Below are positions 53,523 to 64,000 of a DNA stretch of 64,000 nucleotides, in pieces. The DNA is taken from contig CANMGT010000007.1 in assembly GCA_947497495.1 (NCBI GenBank), positions 56,325-120,324 on the forward strand. Reading direction: 5' to 3'. Position numbers and translations under genes: made by a program. The notes under the pieces are model-generated. The model was not told the origin of the DNA. It made no database searches and saw only the letters and a program-made list of their open reading frames with translations. Source of the DNA: an uncultured Lentibacter sp. (lineage in GTDB: Bacteria > Pseudomonadota > Alphaproteobacteria > Rhodobacterales > Rhodobacteraceae). The first letter of the stretch is position 1; every line of letters begins with the position of its first letter.

Positions 53523-56500
53523 ATGAACCAGGAACTTACAAACAACCCGTTTAACCCACTGACGCCAACGAAGGTTTTTGACGAGATCAAAGTCTCGCTT
53601 GCCTCACCAGAGCGCATTCTGTCGTGGTCTTTCGGGGAAATCAAAAAGCCAGAGACCATCAACTACCGCACGTTTAAACCTGAGCGGGACGGCCTTTTCT
53701 GCGCGCGTATCTTTGGCCCGGTCAAAGACTATGAATGCCTTTGCGGCAAGTATAAGCGCATGAAGTATCGCGGCGTTGTCTGCGAGAAATGTGGTGTTGA
53801 AGTGACACTCCAGAAGGTGCGCCGCGAGCGGATGGGTCATATCGAATTGGCCGCGCCTGTTGCGCACATCTGGTTCCTCAAGTCGCTTCCGTCACGGATC
53901 GGCCTGATGCTCGACATGACACTGCGTGACCTTGAGCGCGTGCTCTACTTTGAAAACTATGTGGTGATTGAGCCAGGTCTCACAGACCTGATCTATGGTC
54001 AGATGCTCACAGAAGAAGAGTTCATGGATGCGCAAGACCACTACGGTATGGACGCATTCACGGCCAACATTGGCGCCGAGGCAATCCGTGAGATGCTCTC
54101 ACAGATTGATCTTGACGCCGAAGCCGAAACGCTGCGCGCTGATCTGGCCGAAGCGACAGGCGAACTGAAGCCTAAGAAGATCATCAAGCGCCTCAAAGTT
54201 GTCGAGAGTTTCCTTGAATCAGGCAACCGCCCTGAGTGGATGATCATGACAGTTGTGCCTGTGATCCCGCCAGAGCTGCGCCCGCTGGTGCCGCTGGATG
54301 GCGGCCGCTTCGCGACGTCTGATCTGAACGATCTTTACCGCCGCGTAATCAACCGTAACAACCGCCTCAAGCGTCTTATTGAGTTGCGCGCACCTGACAT
54401 TATCGTGCGCAACGAAAAGCGGATGCTGCAAGAGTCGGTTGATGCTCTGTTTGACAACGGCCGCCGTGGCCGCGTGATTACCGGTGCCAACAAGCGCCCG
54501 CTGAAGTCACTGTCTGACATGCTTAAAGGCAAGCAAGGCCGCTTCCGCCAAAACCTTTTGGGCAAGCGCGTCGACTTTTCGGGTCGTTCTGTCATCGTGA
54601 CAGGCCCCGAGCTCAAGCTGCACCAATGTGGTCTGCCCAAGAAAATGGCCTTGGAGCTTTTCAAGCCGTTTATCTACAGCCGCCTGGAGGCCAAAGGCCT
54701 GTCCGCGACTGTGAAGCAAGCCAAGAAACTGGTTGAAAAAGAGCGCCCCGAAGTTTGGGATATCCTTGACGAGGTGATCCGCGAACATCCGGTCATGCTG
54801 AACCGCGCGCCGACGCTTCACCGCCTCGGCATTCAAGCGTTTGAACCTGTGCTGATCGAAGGCAAGGCTATCCAGCTGCACCCGCTGGTCTGCTCGGCCT
54901 TCAACGCTGACTTTGACGGTGACCAAATGGCTGTTCACGTGCCGCTTTCGCTGGAAGCCCAGCTGGAAGCCCGTGTTCTTATGATGTCGACGAACAATGT
55001 TCTGTCGCCAGCCAACGGCGCGCCGATCATTGTTCCGTCGCAGGATATGATCCTTGGTCTCTACTACACGACCATTTCGCGCGCCGGCATGAAGGGCGAA
55101 GGCATGGCCTTCTCGTCAATCGACGAAGTTCAGCACGCGCTCGACAACGGCACTGTTCACCTGCACGCCAACATCACCGCGCGCCTGCCGCAGATTGATG
55201 CCGAAGGCAACGAAGTGATGATGCGTTTTGAAACAACACCGGGCCGTGTGCGCCTTGGTTCGTTGCTTCCTCTCAACGCAAAAGCACCTTTTGAGCTGGT
55301 CAACCGTCTTCTGCGGAAGCGTGAAGTGCAGCAGATCATTGACACTGTCTACCGCTACTGCGGCCAGAAAGAGTCAGTTATCTTCTGTGATCAGATCATG
55401 ACAATGGGCTTCCGCGAAGCTTTCAAAGCGGGCATCTCGTTCGGCAAGGATGACATGGTTATCCCTGATACCAAGTGGCCAATTGTTGACGCGACACGTG
55501 ACCAAGTGAAGGACTTCGAGCAGCAATATCTCGACGGCCTGATCACACAGGGCGAAAAGTACAACAAAGTTGTTGATGCTTGGAGCAAGTGTAACGACCA
55601 AGTCACAGACGCGATGATGAACACCATTTCGGCGGATCAAACCGACGCTGACGGCTCTGTTTCAGAACCGAACTCTGTTTACATGATGGCCCACTCAGGT
55701 GCGCGTGGCTCCGTGACGCAGATGAAACAGCTCGGTGGGATGCGCGGCCTGATGGCCAAGCCGAATGGCGACATCATCGAGACACCGATTATCTCGAACT
55801 TTAAAGAAGGCCTGACTGTTCTTGAGTACTTCAACTCGACGCACGGCGCCCGTAAAGGTCTTTCGGATACGGCTTTGAAAACGGCGAACTCGGGTTATCT
55901 GACGCGTCGTTTGGTTGACGTTGCGCAAGACTGCATCGTGCGCGAGCATGACTGCGGAACAGAACGCGCTATCACGGCTGTTGCCGCTGTAAACGACGGC
56001 GAAGTTGTATCGTCACTTGCCGAGCGCCTCCTGGGTCGTGTGGCTGCCGATGACATCACCAAGCCGGGCACAGACGAAGTGCTGGTCGCGGCGGGCACAA
56101 TCATCGACGAGCGTATGGCGGATGCCATCGACGCGGCCGGTGTTGTGACAACGCGGATGCGTAGCCCATTGACCTGTGAAGCCGAAGACGGCGTTTGCGC
56201 AATGTGCTACGGGCGTGACCTCGCACGCGGCACCATGGTGAACCAAGGTGAAGCTGTCGGTATTATCGCAGCGCAGTCAATCGGCGAGCCAGGCACACAG
56301 CTGACGATGCGGACATTCCACATCGGCGGGGTTGCACAGGGTGGTCAACAGTCGTTCCTTGAGGCGAGCCAAGAAGGCAAAATTGTCTTTGAAAACGCTC
56401 AACTTCTTGAGAACGAAGCAGGCGAGCAGCTTGTTGTTGGTCGTAACATGAAGCTCATCATCATGGGCCCCGATGACGACGAACGCGCAAGCCACAAGCT

Positions 56501-57764
56501 GTCATACGGCTCAAAACTGTTTGTCAAAGAAGGCGCGAAAGTCTTGCGTGGCGACAAGCTGTTTGAATGGGATCCGTATACGCTTCCGATCATCGCCGAG
56601 AAGTCTGGTACTGCGAAGTTTGTTGACCTTGTTAGCGGCATTGCCGTGCGCGACGAGACAGATGAAGCGACAGGCATGACACAGAAGATCGTGATCGACT
56701 GGCGCGCTGCCCCGAAAGGCAACGAGCTTAAGCCTGAAATCATCCTGCACGATGCTGACGGTGAGCCACTTCGCAACGATGCAGGTAACCCTGTGACCTA
56801 TCCGATGTCTGTTGATGCGATCATGTCGATCGAAGACGGCCAAGAGATCAAAGCTGGTGATGTCGTAGCGCGAATTCCTCGTGAAGGCGCGAAAACGAAA
56901 GACATTACAGGTGGTCTGCCACGGGTTGCGGAACTCTTTGAGGCGCGTCGCCCCAAAGACCACGCGATCATTGCCGAGATTGATGGTTATGTCCGTTACG
57001 GCCGCGACTACAAGAACAAACGCCGTATTAGCATCGAGCCAGCTGACGACACGATGGAGCCAGTTGAATACATGGTGCCTAAGGGTAAGCACATTCCTGT
57101 CATGGAGGGTGACTTTGTCCAGAAGGGCGACTACATCATGGATGGTAACCCGGCCCCACACGACATCCTTTCCATCATGGGTGTTGAGGCGCTGGCTGAC
57201 TACATGATCGACGAAGTTCAAGATGTTTACCGCCTCCAAGGCGTTAAGATCAACGACAAGCACATCGAAGTTATCGTGCGTCAGATGCTCCAGAAGTGGG
57301 AGATCCTCGACAGCGGCGACACAACGCTCCTCAAGGGCGAGAATGTCGACAAGGTCGAATTTGACGAAGCAAACGCCAAGGCCGAAGGCCGCGGTGGGCG
57401 CCCAGCCAAAGGCGAACCTATCCTGCTCGGGATCACCAAAGCGTCGCTTCAAACTCGTTCGTTTATTTCGGCAGCGTCGTTCCAGGAGACAACCCGTGTT
57501 CTTACTGAAGCCTCGGTTCAGGGTAAGAAAGACAAGCTGGTTGGCCTCAAAGAAAACGTCATCGTTGGCCGCCTCATTCCGGCGGGCACGGGCGGAGCCA
57601 CGAAGCGTGTGCGCAACATTGCGCAATCCCGTGACAACGTTGTGCTGGAAGCACGCCGTGAGGAGGCCGAAGCGGCCGCCGCATTGGCCGCGCCAACGGA
57701 TGATGTGTTCTCTGGAGGTTCAGAAGGCGCACCAACAGACTCACCGGAAGAGAGCCGCGAATAA
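53523..57764 (+). CDS. rpoC: DNA-directed RNA polymerase subunit beta'
   Basis: The 1413-residue beta' subunit. The ATG at 53523 follows GAGGATATCAAA. The N-terminal zinc-binding segment is [20 protein letters not shown]; the catalytic magnesium loop is [12 protein letters not shown]; the second zinc site includes [15 protein letters not shown]. It is followed by a strong terminator. Confidence 0.98.
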   Translation: MNQELTNNPFNPLTPTKVFDEIKVSLASPERILSWSFGEIKKPETINYRTFKPERDGLFCARIFGPVKDYECLCGKYKRMKYRGVVCEKCGVEVTLQKVRRERMGHIELAAPVAHIWFLKSLPSRIGLMLDMTLRDLERVLYFENYVVIEPGLTDLIYGQMLTEEEFMDAQDHYGMDAFTANIGAEAIREMLSQIDLDAEAETLRADLAEATGELKPKKIIKRLKVVESFLESGNRPEWMIMTVVPVIPPELRPLVPLDGGRFATSDLNDLYRRVINRNNRLKRLIELRAPDIIVRNEKRMLQESVDALFDNGRRGRVITGANKRPLKSLSDMLKGKQGRFRQNLLGKRVDFSGRSVIVTGPELKLHQCGLPKKMALELFKPFIYSRLEAKGLSATVKQAKKLVEKERPEVWDILDEVIREHPVMLNRAPTLHRLGIQAFEPVLIEGKAIQLHPLVCSAFNADFDGDQMAVHVPLSLEAQLEARVLMMSTNNVLSPANGAPIIVPSQDMILGLYYTTISRAGMKGEGMAFSSIDEVQHALDNGTVHLHANITARLPQIDAEGNEVMMRFETTPGRVRLGSLLPLNAKAPFELVNRLLRKREVQQIIDTVYRYCGQKESVIFCDQIMTMGFREAFKAGISFGKDDMVIPDTKWPIVDATRDQVKDFEQQYLDGLITQGEKYNKVVDAWSKCNDQVTDAMMNTISADQTDADGSVSEPNSVYMMAHSGARGSVTQMKQLGGMRGLMAKPNGDIIETPIISNFKEGLTVLEYFNSTHGARKGLSDTALKTANSGYLTRRLVDVAQDCIVREHDCGTERAITAVAAVNDGEVVSSLAERLLGRVAADDITKPGTDEVLVAAGTIIDERMADAIDAAGVVTTRMRSPLTCEAEDGVCAMCYGRDLARGTMVNQGEAVGIIAAQSIGEPGTQLTMRTFHIGGVAQGGQQSFLEASQEGKIVFENAQLLENEAGEQLVVGRNMKLIIMGPDDDERASHKLSYGSKLFVKEGAKVLRGDKLFEWDPYTLPIIAEKSGTAKFVDLVSGIAVRDETDEATGMTQKIVIDWRAAPKGNELKPEIILHDADGEPLRNDAGNPVTYPMSVDAIMSIEDGQEIKAGDVVARIPREGAKTKDITGGLPRVAELFEARRPKDHAIIAEIDGYVRYGRDYKNKRRISIEPADDTMEPVEYMVPKGKHIPVMEGDFVQKGDYIMDGNPAPHDILSIMGVEALADYMIDEVQDVYRLQGVKINDKHIEVIVRQMLQKWEILDSGDTTLLKGENVDKVEFDEANAKAEGRGGRPAKGEPILLGITKASLQTRSFISAASFQETTRVLTEASVQGKKDKLVGLKENVIVGRLIPAGTGGATKRVRNIAQSRDNVVLEARREEAEAAAALAAPTDDVFSGGSEGAPTDSPEESRE

Positions 57765-57790
57765 GCACTTCTCTTTGCTAGAAAAACAGA

Positions 57791-57819
57791 AAACCCCGCC
57801 CGCTGTGGCGGGGTTTTTG
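57791..57819 (+). terminator. Rho-independent terminator after rpoC
   Basis: AACCCCGCC-CGCTGT-GGCGGGGTT, nine pairs, then TTT. Confidence 0.92.
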
Positions 57820-57886
57820 CTTTCGCACCAAAGCGCTTTCCTTTTGCGCGGTTTCGCTGTTTTCTAACCGCAAGGGAGAGACGGCA

Positions 57887-58702
57887 TTGCAGAGCGAATT
57901 ACAAACACCCCAAGTTGTCGGCGTCGTCCGCTTTTCTGTGCTGACAGAAGACTACTACGCTGAGACATACGGCAGCGTTGAGGCTATCGCGGAACATCTC
58001 TTCACCGACGAGCGCTTGGCACTTCGTTTCAAGTTGTTTGAAGCGCTTTGTTTGCCGTCGCTTGTCGCGCAAAGTGATCAGGAGTTTCGAGTTGTTGTGC
58101 TGACGTCGACACTTCTGCCAGAAGAAGCGCGTGCACGGCTTGATGCGCTTGTCGCGCCACATAGAAACATTTCGGTCTTTGCAGCGGCACCAGCACGGCA
58201 CTACCAGATTTGCAAACAAGCCTATTCGAGGGCCTATGAAGAGGGCTATTCGCACCGTCTGTCTTTCCGGCTTGATGATGATGACGCGCTTGCAAGCGAC
58301 TTTGTGGCGCGCCTCAAGCTGATGGCGAAACCACTGCTTGAGTTGCATCCTGAGGAGCCGACGATGATCGCCTTCAATCGTGGCTTTTACGTTGAGGTAA
58401 GCGGGCAGGGGAGTAACGAAGTGCTCGACACGGTTGAACGCGCTCCCCTGTCTGTTGGCCTGACGCTGCTGCATCCGGCTTCCTATGGCCGCAACCCGTA
58501 TCGCTACAATCACCGCGCGATCGGGCAACACTACACGCTCTATTCTGATATTTCCGAGGCGGGGTTTATCCGCACCATTCACTCTGACAACAAGTCGAAC
58601 CCCGCTAAACTTGGCATCACCGGCAAGAAAAAACAGCTTGAGATCGAGGCGCAGATCGCTGAGCGTTTTGAGTTACGTATGCAGACGTTGCGAGACTTGT
58701 AG
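57887..58702 (+). CDS. Putative glycosyltransferase (rhamnosyltransferase-like family)
   Basis: A 271-residue cytoplasmic protein. The acidic motif LSFRLDDDDALASDFV is the likely metal/nucleotide-sugar site; FKLFEALCLPSLVAQSDQEF is the conserved N-terminal region. I place it in the putative rhamnosyl transferase family (PF11316 type), sugar unknown. TTG start with AGGGAG ahead. It is paralogous to the gene at 59600. One base separates it from the transporter gene. Confidence 0.8.
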   Translation: MQSELQTPQVVGVVRFSVLTEDYYAETYGSVEAIAEHLFTDERLALRFKLFEALCLPSLVAQSDQEFRVVVLTSTLLPEEARARLDALVAPHRNISVFAAAPARHYQICKQAYSRAYEEGYSHRLSFRLDDDDALASDFVARLKLMAKPLLELHPEEPTMIAFNRGFYVEVSGQGSNEVLDTVERAPLSVGLTLLHPASYGRNPYRYNHRAIGQHYTLYSDISEAGFIRTIHSDNKSNPAKLGITGKKKQLEIEAQIAERFELRMQTLRDL

Positions 58703-58703
58703 C

Positions 58704-59603
58704 ATGGTTCTGAGTGACAACTTCAAAGGCGCCTTACTAATGATGGCGTCTATGGCGGCTTTTACATTCAACGACGCTTTCATGAAGACTATCTCCAGTG
58801 AACTATCGCTGTTTCAGATTCTGACGCTGCGTGGCGTGCTGACTGTAGGGCTGATCGCTTTGGTCATGTTTGCGCGCGGTGTGGCAGATTTTTCCATCCC
58901 TGCACATGACAAGGGCAAGGTCATGCTGCGGGTGGTCGCCGAAATTGGCTCGGCTTACTTCTTTCTCACGGCCCTTTTTAATATGCCTATCGCCAATGTT
59001 TCGGCTATTTTGCAGGCGCTTCCGCTGACAGTGACGCTGGCCGCGGCCTTCTTTTTTGCAGAGCCCGTCGGCTGGCGGCGTATGATGGCAATCTTGGTCG
59101 GGCTGGCGGGGGTTATGCTTATCATCCGCCCCGGCTCGGACGGCTTTACGATTTATTCGATTTACGCGCTTATCGCGGTTGGTTTTGTGACCCTGCGGGA
59201 CTTGGTAACACGCCGATTAAGCCGTGAAACGCCCTCGATGGCCGTGTCGTTTTACTCGGCAGTGGGCGTCACGCTGTTTTTCGCCGCCGGATTGCCTGCT
59301 CAGGGGTGGGCCCCGGTATCAGGGTTTGCGGCCCTGATGATCGCTGGAGCAGCCTTGATGATCATCGGCGGCTATCTCTGTTCGATAATGGTCATGCGGG
59401 TGGGCGAAATAAGTTTTGTGGCGACGTTCCGCTACTCTTCTCTGGTGTGGGCACTAGCCTTGGGATGGTTTGTCTTTGGTGACTGGCCTAAACTGCAAAC
59501 TCTTCTGGGCGCAGCAATTGTGATTGGCTCAGGTATATTTATGCTGTTGCGCGAACGCCAAATTGGCCTGCGACACAAGCGAGTAAGCACGGAGGCGACA
59601 TGA
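58704..59603 (+). CDS. EamA/DMT family transporter
   Basis: A 299-residue inner-membrane protein with about ten helices in two EamA repeats (about 5-140 and 150-285; the second ends LALGWFVFGDWPKLQTLLGA). Drug/metabolite transporter superfamily; substrate unknown. It sits between two paralogous glycosyltransferase genes, with a 4-base overlap to the second. Confidence 0.88.
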   Translation: MVLSDNFKGALLMMASMAAFTFNDAFMKTISSELSLFQILTLRGVLTVGLIALVMFARGVADFSIPAHDKGKVMLRVVAEIGSAYFFLTALFNMPIANVSAILQALPLTVTLAAAFFFAEPVGWRRMMAILVGLAGVMLIIRPGSDGFTIYSIYALIAVGFVTLRDLVTRRLSRETPSMAVSFYSAVGVTLFFAAGLPAQGWAPVSGFAALMIAGAALMIIGGYLCSIMVMRVGEISFVATFRYSSLVWALALGWFVFGDWPKLQTLLGAAIVIGSGIFMLLRERQIGLRHKRVSTEAT

Positions 59604-60451
59604 GGCGCGCAAAAATTCAGGTTACGGGGCTGTGCCGTTACTCATACCCCAGTCAGGTCGGTGCGTTTTCAAACACGGGCCAAAGCCTGCAAGAGCTCCG
59701 TGCTGAGCTTTATGACGACAAGCGGCTCGCCATCCGGCAGTTCTTTTTCGAGAACATCGTTGTTCCGAGCGTGCGCGCGCAGACGGAGAAAGACTTTACG
59801 CTGCTTTTGATGATGGGCGATCACTTCCCCGAGCCTTGGCGGGGCAGGCTGTTGGCGACGATTGCTGATGTGCCGCAGATCAAGCCGCTGTTCCTGCCGG
59901 AAGGGCAGGGGCATATGGATGCTTGCCGGGAAGTTATGCTGGCGGAAAGGGACATGAGCGCTGATGTTGTTTCGGAGTTTCGGCTTGATGATGATGATGC
60001 GATGGCCGCGACTTTTGTGGAGAGTTTGCGGAAACTCTACAAGCAGCTTCGCCCGATCTACAAACTAAACAACCGAGCCTGTGTAGACTTCACGCGGGGC
60101 TTTCTGTTTCGCTGTCACGATGACGGAACTGTAAGCTATCAACCCTGCGAAGCCCGTCTCTGGGCTTTGGCCATGGCACTTTACCAGTCGCCAGACAGCC
60201 ACCGCAGCGTGCTCAACTATCCGCATATGAGAACGTGGCGGGCCATGCCTGTGCTGTCCCTCAACCACAAGCCCATGTACATCCGCGGGGCACATGAAAA
60301 CAACGACAGTGGCATCCGAGAACGCAAAACCGACAGCTTCCGTTTCAAACTCGAAAACCTGCCAGCTCTTGCGGAGCGTGACTTTGGCATCGACCTAGAA
60401 ACATTTGAGGCCAATTGGGCAAGAACGAGTCGCTTGGTCGGCCACAAGTGA
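59600..60451 (+). CDS. Putative glycosyltransferase, paralogue of the gene at 57887
   Basis: A 283-residue protein with SEFRLDDDDAMAATFVESLR matching SFRLDDDDALASDFV in the first copy. FFFENIVVPSVRAQTEKDFT and a C-terminal RGAHENNDSGIRERK are also present. It ends just before the rpsL promoter. Likely acts on the same or a related cell-surface glycan. Confidence 0.8.
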   Translation: MRRAKIQVTGLCRYSYPSQVGAFSNTGQSLQELRAELYDDKRLAIRQFFFENIVVPSVRAQTEKDFTLLLMMGDHFPEPWRGRLLATIADVPQIKPLFLPEGQGHMDACREVMLAERDMSADVVSEFRLDDDDAMAATFVESLRKLYKQLRPIYKLNNRACVDFTRGFLFRCHDDGTVSYQPCEARLWALAMALYQSPDSHRSVLNYPHMRTWRAMPVLSLNHKPMYIRGAHENNDSGIRERKTDSFRFKLENLPALAERDFGIDLETFEANWARTSRLVGHK

Positions 60452-60469
60452 GACCGTTCAGCGGGCTTG

Positions 60470-60498
60470 TTGACAAGCTTTGCGACTCCTTCTATACG
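60470..60498 (+). promoter_or_regulatory. Sigma-70 type promoter of the rpsL-rpsG-fusA-tuf operon
   Basis: TTGACA (60470-60475), exactly 17 bases, TATACG (60493-60498). The -35 is perfect and the -10 matches four of six. It leaves a leader of about 215 bases. A CCCCACA..TGCGGGG hairpin lies near its start. Confidence 0.75.
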
Positions 60499-60720
60499 CC
60501 CCACATCAGGTGCGGGGTAACTCCCTTAACCTTCTACAGAACTTGAAGTTGTCAAGACCCAAGCTAATGCTGCGAAGGCCCTCTGGAAACTCACCGCGAC
60601 GTTTACCTCGGAATGGGAACGCTGCGGTTTTTGTGCATTGTGGACGCGCCATGCACGTAAAACTGAACCCGCAGGGGGACACCCTTGCAAACATGTGTTG
60701 AGAAACGGGAAAAGAGCCCT

Positions 60721-61092
60721 ATGCCAACGATCCAACAGCTTATCCGCAAGCCGCGGAAGCCAAAAGTAAAACGCTCCAAGTCGCTTCACCTTGAGGGTAA
60801 CCCTCAGAAGCGTGGCGTTTGTACGCGCGTTTATACAACGACGCCAAAGAAACCAAACTCAGCGATGCGTAAGGTTGCCAAAGTGCGCCTCACAAACGGC
60901 TTTGAAGTGATCAGCTACATCGGCGGCGAAAGCCACAACCTTCAGGAGCACTCTGTTGTCCTGATCCGTGGCGGCCGCGTAAAAGACCTTCCAGGTGTTC
61001 GCTACCACATCCTGCGCGGTGTTCTTGATACGCAAGGCGTTAAAGATCGTAAACAACGTCGTTCGAAATACGGCGCTAAGCGTCCTAAATAA
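60721..61092 (+). CDS. rpsL: 30S ribosomal protein S12
   Basis: A 123-residue decoding-centre protein. [38 protein letters not shown] and [17 protein letters not shown] are diagnostic. The lysines at K43 and K87, where streptomycin-resistance changes occur, are wild type. Start at the ATG at 60721. Confidence 0.97.
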   Translation: MPTIQQLIRKPRKPKVKRSKSLHLEGNPQKRGVCTRVYTTTPKKPNSAMRKVAKVRLTNGFEVISYIGGESHNLQEHSVVLIRGGRVKDLPGVRYHILRGVLDTQGVKDRKQRRSKYGAKRPK

Positions 61093-61104
61093 GGAGATCA
61101 GCAG

Positions 61105-61575
61105 ATGTCACGTCGTCACGCCGCTGAAAAACGCCAAATCCTGCCAGACGCTAAGTTTGGTGATATGATTTTGTCGAAATTTATGAATAACCTGATGATT
61201 GATGGTAAAAAATCAACAGCAGAACGGATCGTCTATAACGCGCTTGACCGCGTTGAGACAAAAATCAAACGTGCCCCTGTGGAAGTGTTCCACGAGGCCC
61301 TGGAAAACATCCAGCCATCTGTCGAAGTGCGTTCGCGCCGCGTCGGTGGTGCGACATACCAGGTTCCGGTTGAAGTGCGCCCAGAGCGTCGCCAGGCATT
61401 GGCCATTCGTTGGTTGATCAAAGCGGCCCGGGCCCGCAACGAGAACACAATGGAAGAGCGCCTTGCCGGTGAACTTCTGGATGCTGTTCAATCTCGTGGT
61501 TCTGCCGTGAAAAAACGGGAAGACACTCACAAAATGGCCGAGGCTAACAAAGCCTTCAGCCATTACCGCTGGTAA
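61105..61575 (+). CDS. rpsG: 30S ribosomal protein S7
   Basis: A 156-residue 16S rRNA-binding assembly protein. [33 protein letters not shown] and [20 protein letters not shown] are typical. AAGGAG precedes the ATG; 12 bases separate it from rpsL. Confidence 0.97.
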   Translation: MSRRHAAEKRQILPDAKFGDMILSKFMNNLMIDGKKSTAERIVYNALDRVETKIKRAPVEVFHEALENIQPSVEVRSRRVGGATYQVPVEVRPERRQALAIRWLIKAARARNENTMEERLAGELLDAVQSRGSAVKKREDTHKMAEANKAFSHYRW

Positions 61576-61590
61576 GAGGAGCGCACCATT

Positions 61591-63708
61591 ATGGCACGCG
61601 AATATCCACTCGAACGTTACCGCAACTTCGGCATCATCGCTCACATCGATGCGGGCAAAACCACGTGTTCAGAACGCATTCTGTTCTACACGGGCAAGTC
61701 ACACAACATCGGTGAAGTTCACGATGGCGCAGCCACCATGGACCACATGGAGCAAGAGCAAGAGCGCGGTATTACTATCACCTCTGCGGCGACAACGACG
61801 TTCTGGGAGCGCACAGAAGACGGCAAAATAGCCGATTCTCCCAAGCACCGTATGAACATCATCGACACCCCCGGCCACGTTGACTTCACGATTGAAGTTG
61901 AGCGTTCGCTCGCGGTTCTCGATGGCGCTGTTACCGTTCTTGACGGTAACGCCGGTGTTGAGCCCCAAACAGAAACTGTTTGGCGCCAAGCTGACCGCTA
62001 CAAAGTTCCACGGATCGTTTTTGTTAACAAAATGGACAAAATCGGCGCGGACTTCTTTAACTGCGTTGAAATGATCGAAGACCGGACTGGTGCAACAGCT
62101 GTTCCGATCGGTATTCCAATCGGTTCAGAGAACGATCTTGAAGGCCTTATCGACCTTGTGACCATGGAAGAGTGGTTGTGGCAGGGTGATGACGTTGGTG
62201 CATCATGGATCAAAGCTCCGATCCGCGATGGGCTCAAAGCTCAGGCTGACGAATGGCGCAATAAGATGATCGAAGCCGCCGTCGAAATGGACGACGACGC
62301 GATGGAAGCGTATCTTGAAGGCGAAGAGCCAGATGTAGCAACTCTGCGCAAGCTTATTCGTAAAGGCACGCTTTCGCTGTCTTTCGTCCCTGTTCTGGGC
62401 GGCTCTGCGTTCAAAAACAAAGGTGTTCAGCCGCTTTTGAACGCTGTTGTTGACTATCTGCCGAGCCCGCTCGACGTTGTTGACTACATGGGCTTTAAGC
62501 CTGGTGACGAGACAGAAACACGTGACATTGCCCGCCGCGCGGATGATGACATGCCGTTCTCGGCGCTTGCGTTCAAAATCTGGAATGACCCGTTTGTTGG
62601 CTCGCTGACATTCACACGCATTTACTCTGGCAAGCTGGAGAAGGGCGACACGTTCCTGAATTCGACAAAAGGCAAAAAAGAGCGCGTTGGCCGCATGATG
62701 ATCATGCACTCCAACGACCGTGATGAAATCAGTGAAGCATTCTCTGGTGACATCATCGCACTCGGTGGCCTGAAGGACACAACGACGGGTGATACTCTTT
62801 GTGCCGTCAACGACCCTGTCGTTCTCGAAACAATGACATTTCCGGATCCTGTTATCGAGATCGCTGTTGAGCCTAAAACCAAAGGCGACCAAGAAAAGAT
62901 GGGCATCGCCCTTCAACGTTTGTCCGCTGAGGATCCATCCTTCCGCGTGGAAACTGACCTGGAATCAGGCCAGACCATCATGAAGGGCATGGGCGAACTT
63001 CACCTCGACATTCTTGTTGACCGTATGCGTCGTGAATTCAAAGTCGAAGCCAACATCGGCGCGCCACAAGTGGCCTACCGTGAAACGATCGGCCACGAAG
63101 TTGAGCACACGTACACGCACAAGAAACAGTCGGGTGGTTCAGGCCAGTTCGGTGAGGTCAAACTCATCATCTCGCCGACAGAGCCAGGCGAAGGTTACTC
63201 GTTCGAAAGCCGTGTTGTCGGCGGGTCTGTTCCTAAGGAATACATCCCGGGCGTCGAAAAAGGAATCAAATCGGTTATGGACAGCGGCCCACTTGCCGGC
63301 TTCCCCGTCATCGACTTCAAAGTTGCTTTGATCGAAGGTAAATACCACGATGTTGACTCGTCAGTTCTCGCGTTCGAAATCGCTGCACGTATGTGTATGC
63401 GTGAAGGCATGAGAATGGCTGGCGCGAAACTGCTCGAACCAGTGATGAAAGTCGAAGTTGTGACCCCTGAAGAATATACAGGTGGTATCATCGGTGACTT
63501 GACGTCTCGTCGCGGTCAGGTATCGGGCCAAGAGCCTCGCGGCAACGCGATTGCGATTGATGCGTTCGTTCCGCTGGCAAACATGTTCGGTTACATCAAC
63601 ACGCTGCGTTCGATGTCGTCGGGCCGTGCGAACTTCACCATGCAGTTCGGCCACTACGAGCCAGTTCCAAGCAACATCTCAGACGAAATTCAGGCAAAAT
63701 ACGCCTAA
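61591..63708 (+). CDS. fusA: Elongation factor G
   Basis: The 705-residue translocase GTPase. G motifs are [17 protein letters not shown] and NKMDK; later domains contain [18 protein letters not shown] and the C-terminal [27 protein letters not shown] precedes the ATG. Confidence 0.98.
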   Translation: MAREYPLERYRNFGIIAHIDAGKTTCSERILFYTGKSHNIGEVHDGAATMDHMEQEQERGITITSAATTTFWERTEDGKIADSPKHRMNIIDTPGHVDFTIEVERSLAVLDGAVTVLDGNAGVEPQTETVWRQADRYKVPRIVFVNKMDKIGADFFNCVEMIEDRTGATAVPIGIPIGSENDLEGLIDLVTMEEWLWQGDDVGASWIKAPIRDGLKAQADEWRNKMIEAAVEMDDDAMEAYLEGEEPDVATLRKLIRKGTLSLSFVPVLGGSAFKNKGVQPLLNAVVDYLPSPLDVVDYMGFKPGDETETRDIARRADDDMPFSALAFKIWNDPFVGSLTFTRIYSGKLEKGDTFLNSTKGKKERVGRMMIMHSNDRDEISEAFSGDIIALGGLKDTTTGDTLCAVNDPVVLETMTFPDPVIEIAVEPKTKGDQEKMGIALQRLSAEDPSFRVETDLESGQTIMKGMGELHLDILVDRMRREFKVEANIGAPQVAYRETIGHEVEHTYTHKKQSGGSGQFGEVKLIISPTEPGEGYSFESRVVGGSVPKEYIPGVEKGIKSVMDSGPLAGFPVIDFKVALIEGKYHDVDSSVLAFEIAARMCMREGMRMAGAKLLEPVMKVEVVTPEEYTGGIIGDLTSRRGQVSGQEPRGNAIAIDAFVPLANMFGYINTLRSMSSGRANFTMQFGHYEPVPSNISDEIQAKYA

Positions 63709-63722
63709 GTTTTCAAGAACAA

Positions 63723-63750
63723 GCGAAGCACACAGTCCCGTGTGCTTCGC
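63723..63750 (+). promoter_or_regulatory. Perfect hairpin between fusA and tuf
   Basis: GCGAAGCACAC-AGTCCC-GTGTGCTTCGC, eleven pairs, fills the short intergenic space 23 bases before the tuf start. No T-run follows, so it is more likely a processing or stability element than a terminator. Confidence 0.6.
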
Positions 63751-63773
63751 GACATGATTAAAAGGAGGCCACC

Positions 63774-64000
63774 ATGGCTAAGGAAAAGTTTGACCGCAGT
63801 AAACCACACTGCAACATCGGCACGATTGGTCACGTTGACCACGGCAAGACGACACTGACAGCTGCGATCACGAAGTATTTCGGTGATTTCAAAGACTACG
63901 ATCAGATTGACGGCGCGCCAGAAGAAAAAGCCCGCGGCATCACGATCTCGACAGCGCACGTTGAATACGAAACCGAGAACCGTCACTACGCCCACGTTGA
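63774..64000 (+). CDS. tuf: Elongation factor Tu (N-terminal part, cut by window edge)
   Basis: The first 75 codons of EF-Tu, which delivers aminoacyl-tRNA to the ribosome. [20 protein letters not shown], then VDHGKTT (G1) and [14 protein letters not shown] (G2 region). AAAGGAGG precedes the ATG. Confidence 0.97.
   Translation, partial: MAKEKFDRSKPHCNIGTIGHVDHGKTTLTAAITKYFGDFKDYDQIDGAPEEKARGITISTAHVEYETENRHYAHV

Noticed and set aside
56511..57626. A 371-codon open frame antisense to rpoC.
   Set aside because: Shadow of rpoC codon bias; no ribosome site, no recognisable domain, and rpoC is certain here.

Overview
The window comes from an alphaproteobacterium of the Rhodobacterales, most likely the marine Roseobacter group. 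The evidence is a complete RcGTA-type gene transfer agent cluster lying next to cysE, an ALAS-type hemA, an amidase-mrcA-prfB gene order, and ribosomal, RNA polymerase and elongation factor genes of alphaproteobacterial type. No insertion sequences, CRISPR arrays or tRNA genes were seen.

Layout. 1-4517 (minus): amidase, penicillin-binding protein 1A and release factor 2 (cut by the window edge). 4644-8394: a PLP aminotransferase divergent from an operon of a secreted M48-TPR protease and two tandem DsbA-like thiol proteins. 8391-12486 (minus): ispG, a RodZ-like protein with a duplicated C-terminal domain, and hemA behind an FNR/FnrL-type box. 12728-15441 (plus): an M20 peptidase, an unknown small protein and a haloacetate-dehalogenase-like hydrolase. 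15485-16288 (minus): cysE.

16484-30601 (minus) is the gene transfer agent: small and large terminase, portal, protease, capsid, connectors, tail tube, tape measure, baseplate, hub, peptidase and megatron. Most genes overlap by a few bases. The run has a TTAA-N7-TTAA (CtrA-type) site upstream, a strong terminator downstream, and a heavily folded spacer just after the capsid gene. 30848-33230 (minus) holds an esterase, an AlkA-type glycosylase and an orphan ABC ATPase. Next comes a homopolymer junction of 26 G followed by 33 C, which may be an assembly join.

33699-41232 (plus): a DUF4153 membrane protein; an H-NOX protein coupled to an HNOBA-GGDEF diguanylate cyclase; and a translationally coupled operon of flavin monooxygenase, bile-acid-type symporter and two short-chain dehydrogenases. 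The H-NOX/cyclase pair is laid out like a split soluble guanylate cyclase, but the H-NOX has proline where the heme-ligating histidine should be.

42351-64000 is the secE-nusG-rplKA-rplJL-rpoBC-rpsLG-fusA-tuf superoperon. It is interrupted by unrelated genes in three places: a secreted unknown protein between nusG and rplK, a trimethylamine-dehydrogenase-family flavoprotein between rplA and rplJ, and a glycosyltransferase-EamA-glycosyltransferase trio between rpoC and rpsL. Each interruption coincides with its own terminator, leader or promoter, so the ancestral operon now appears split into several transcription units. An untranslated stretch rich in short tandem repeats lies around secE.
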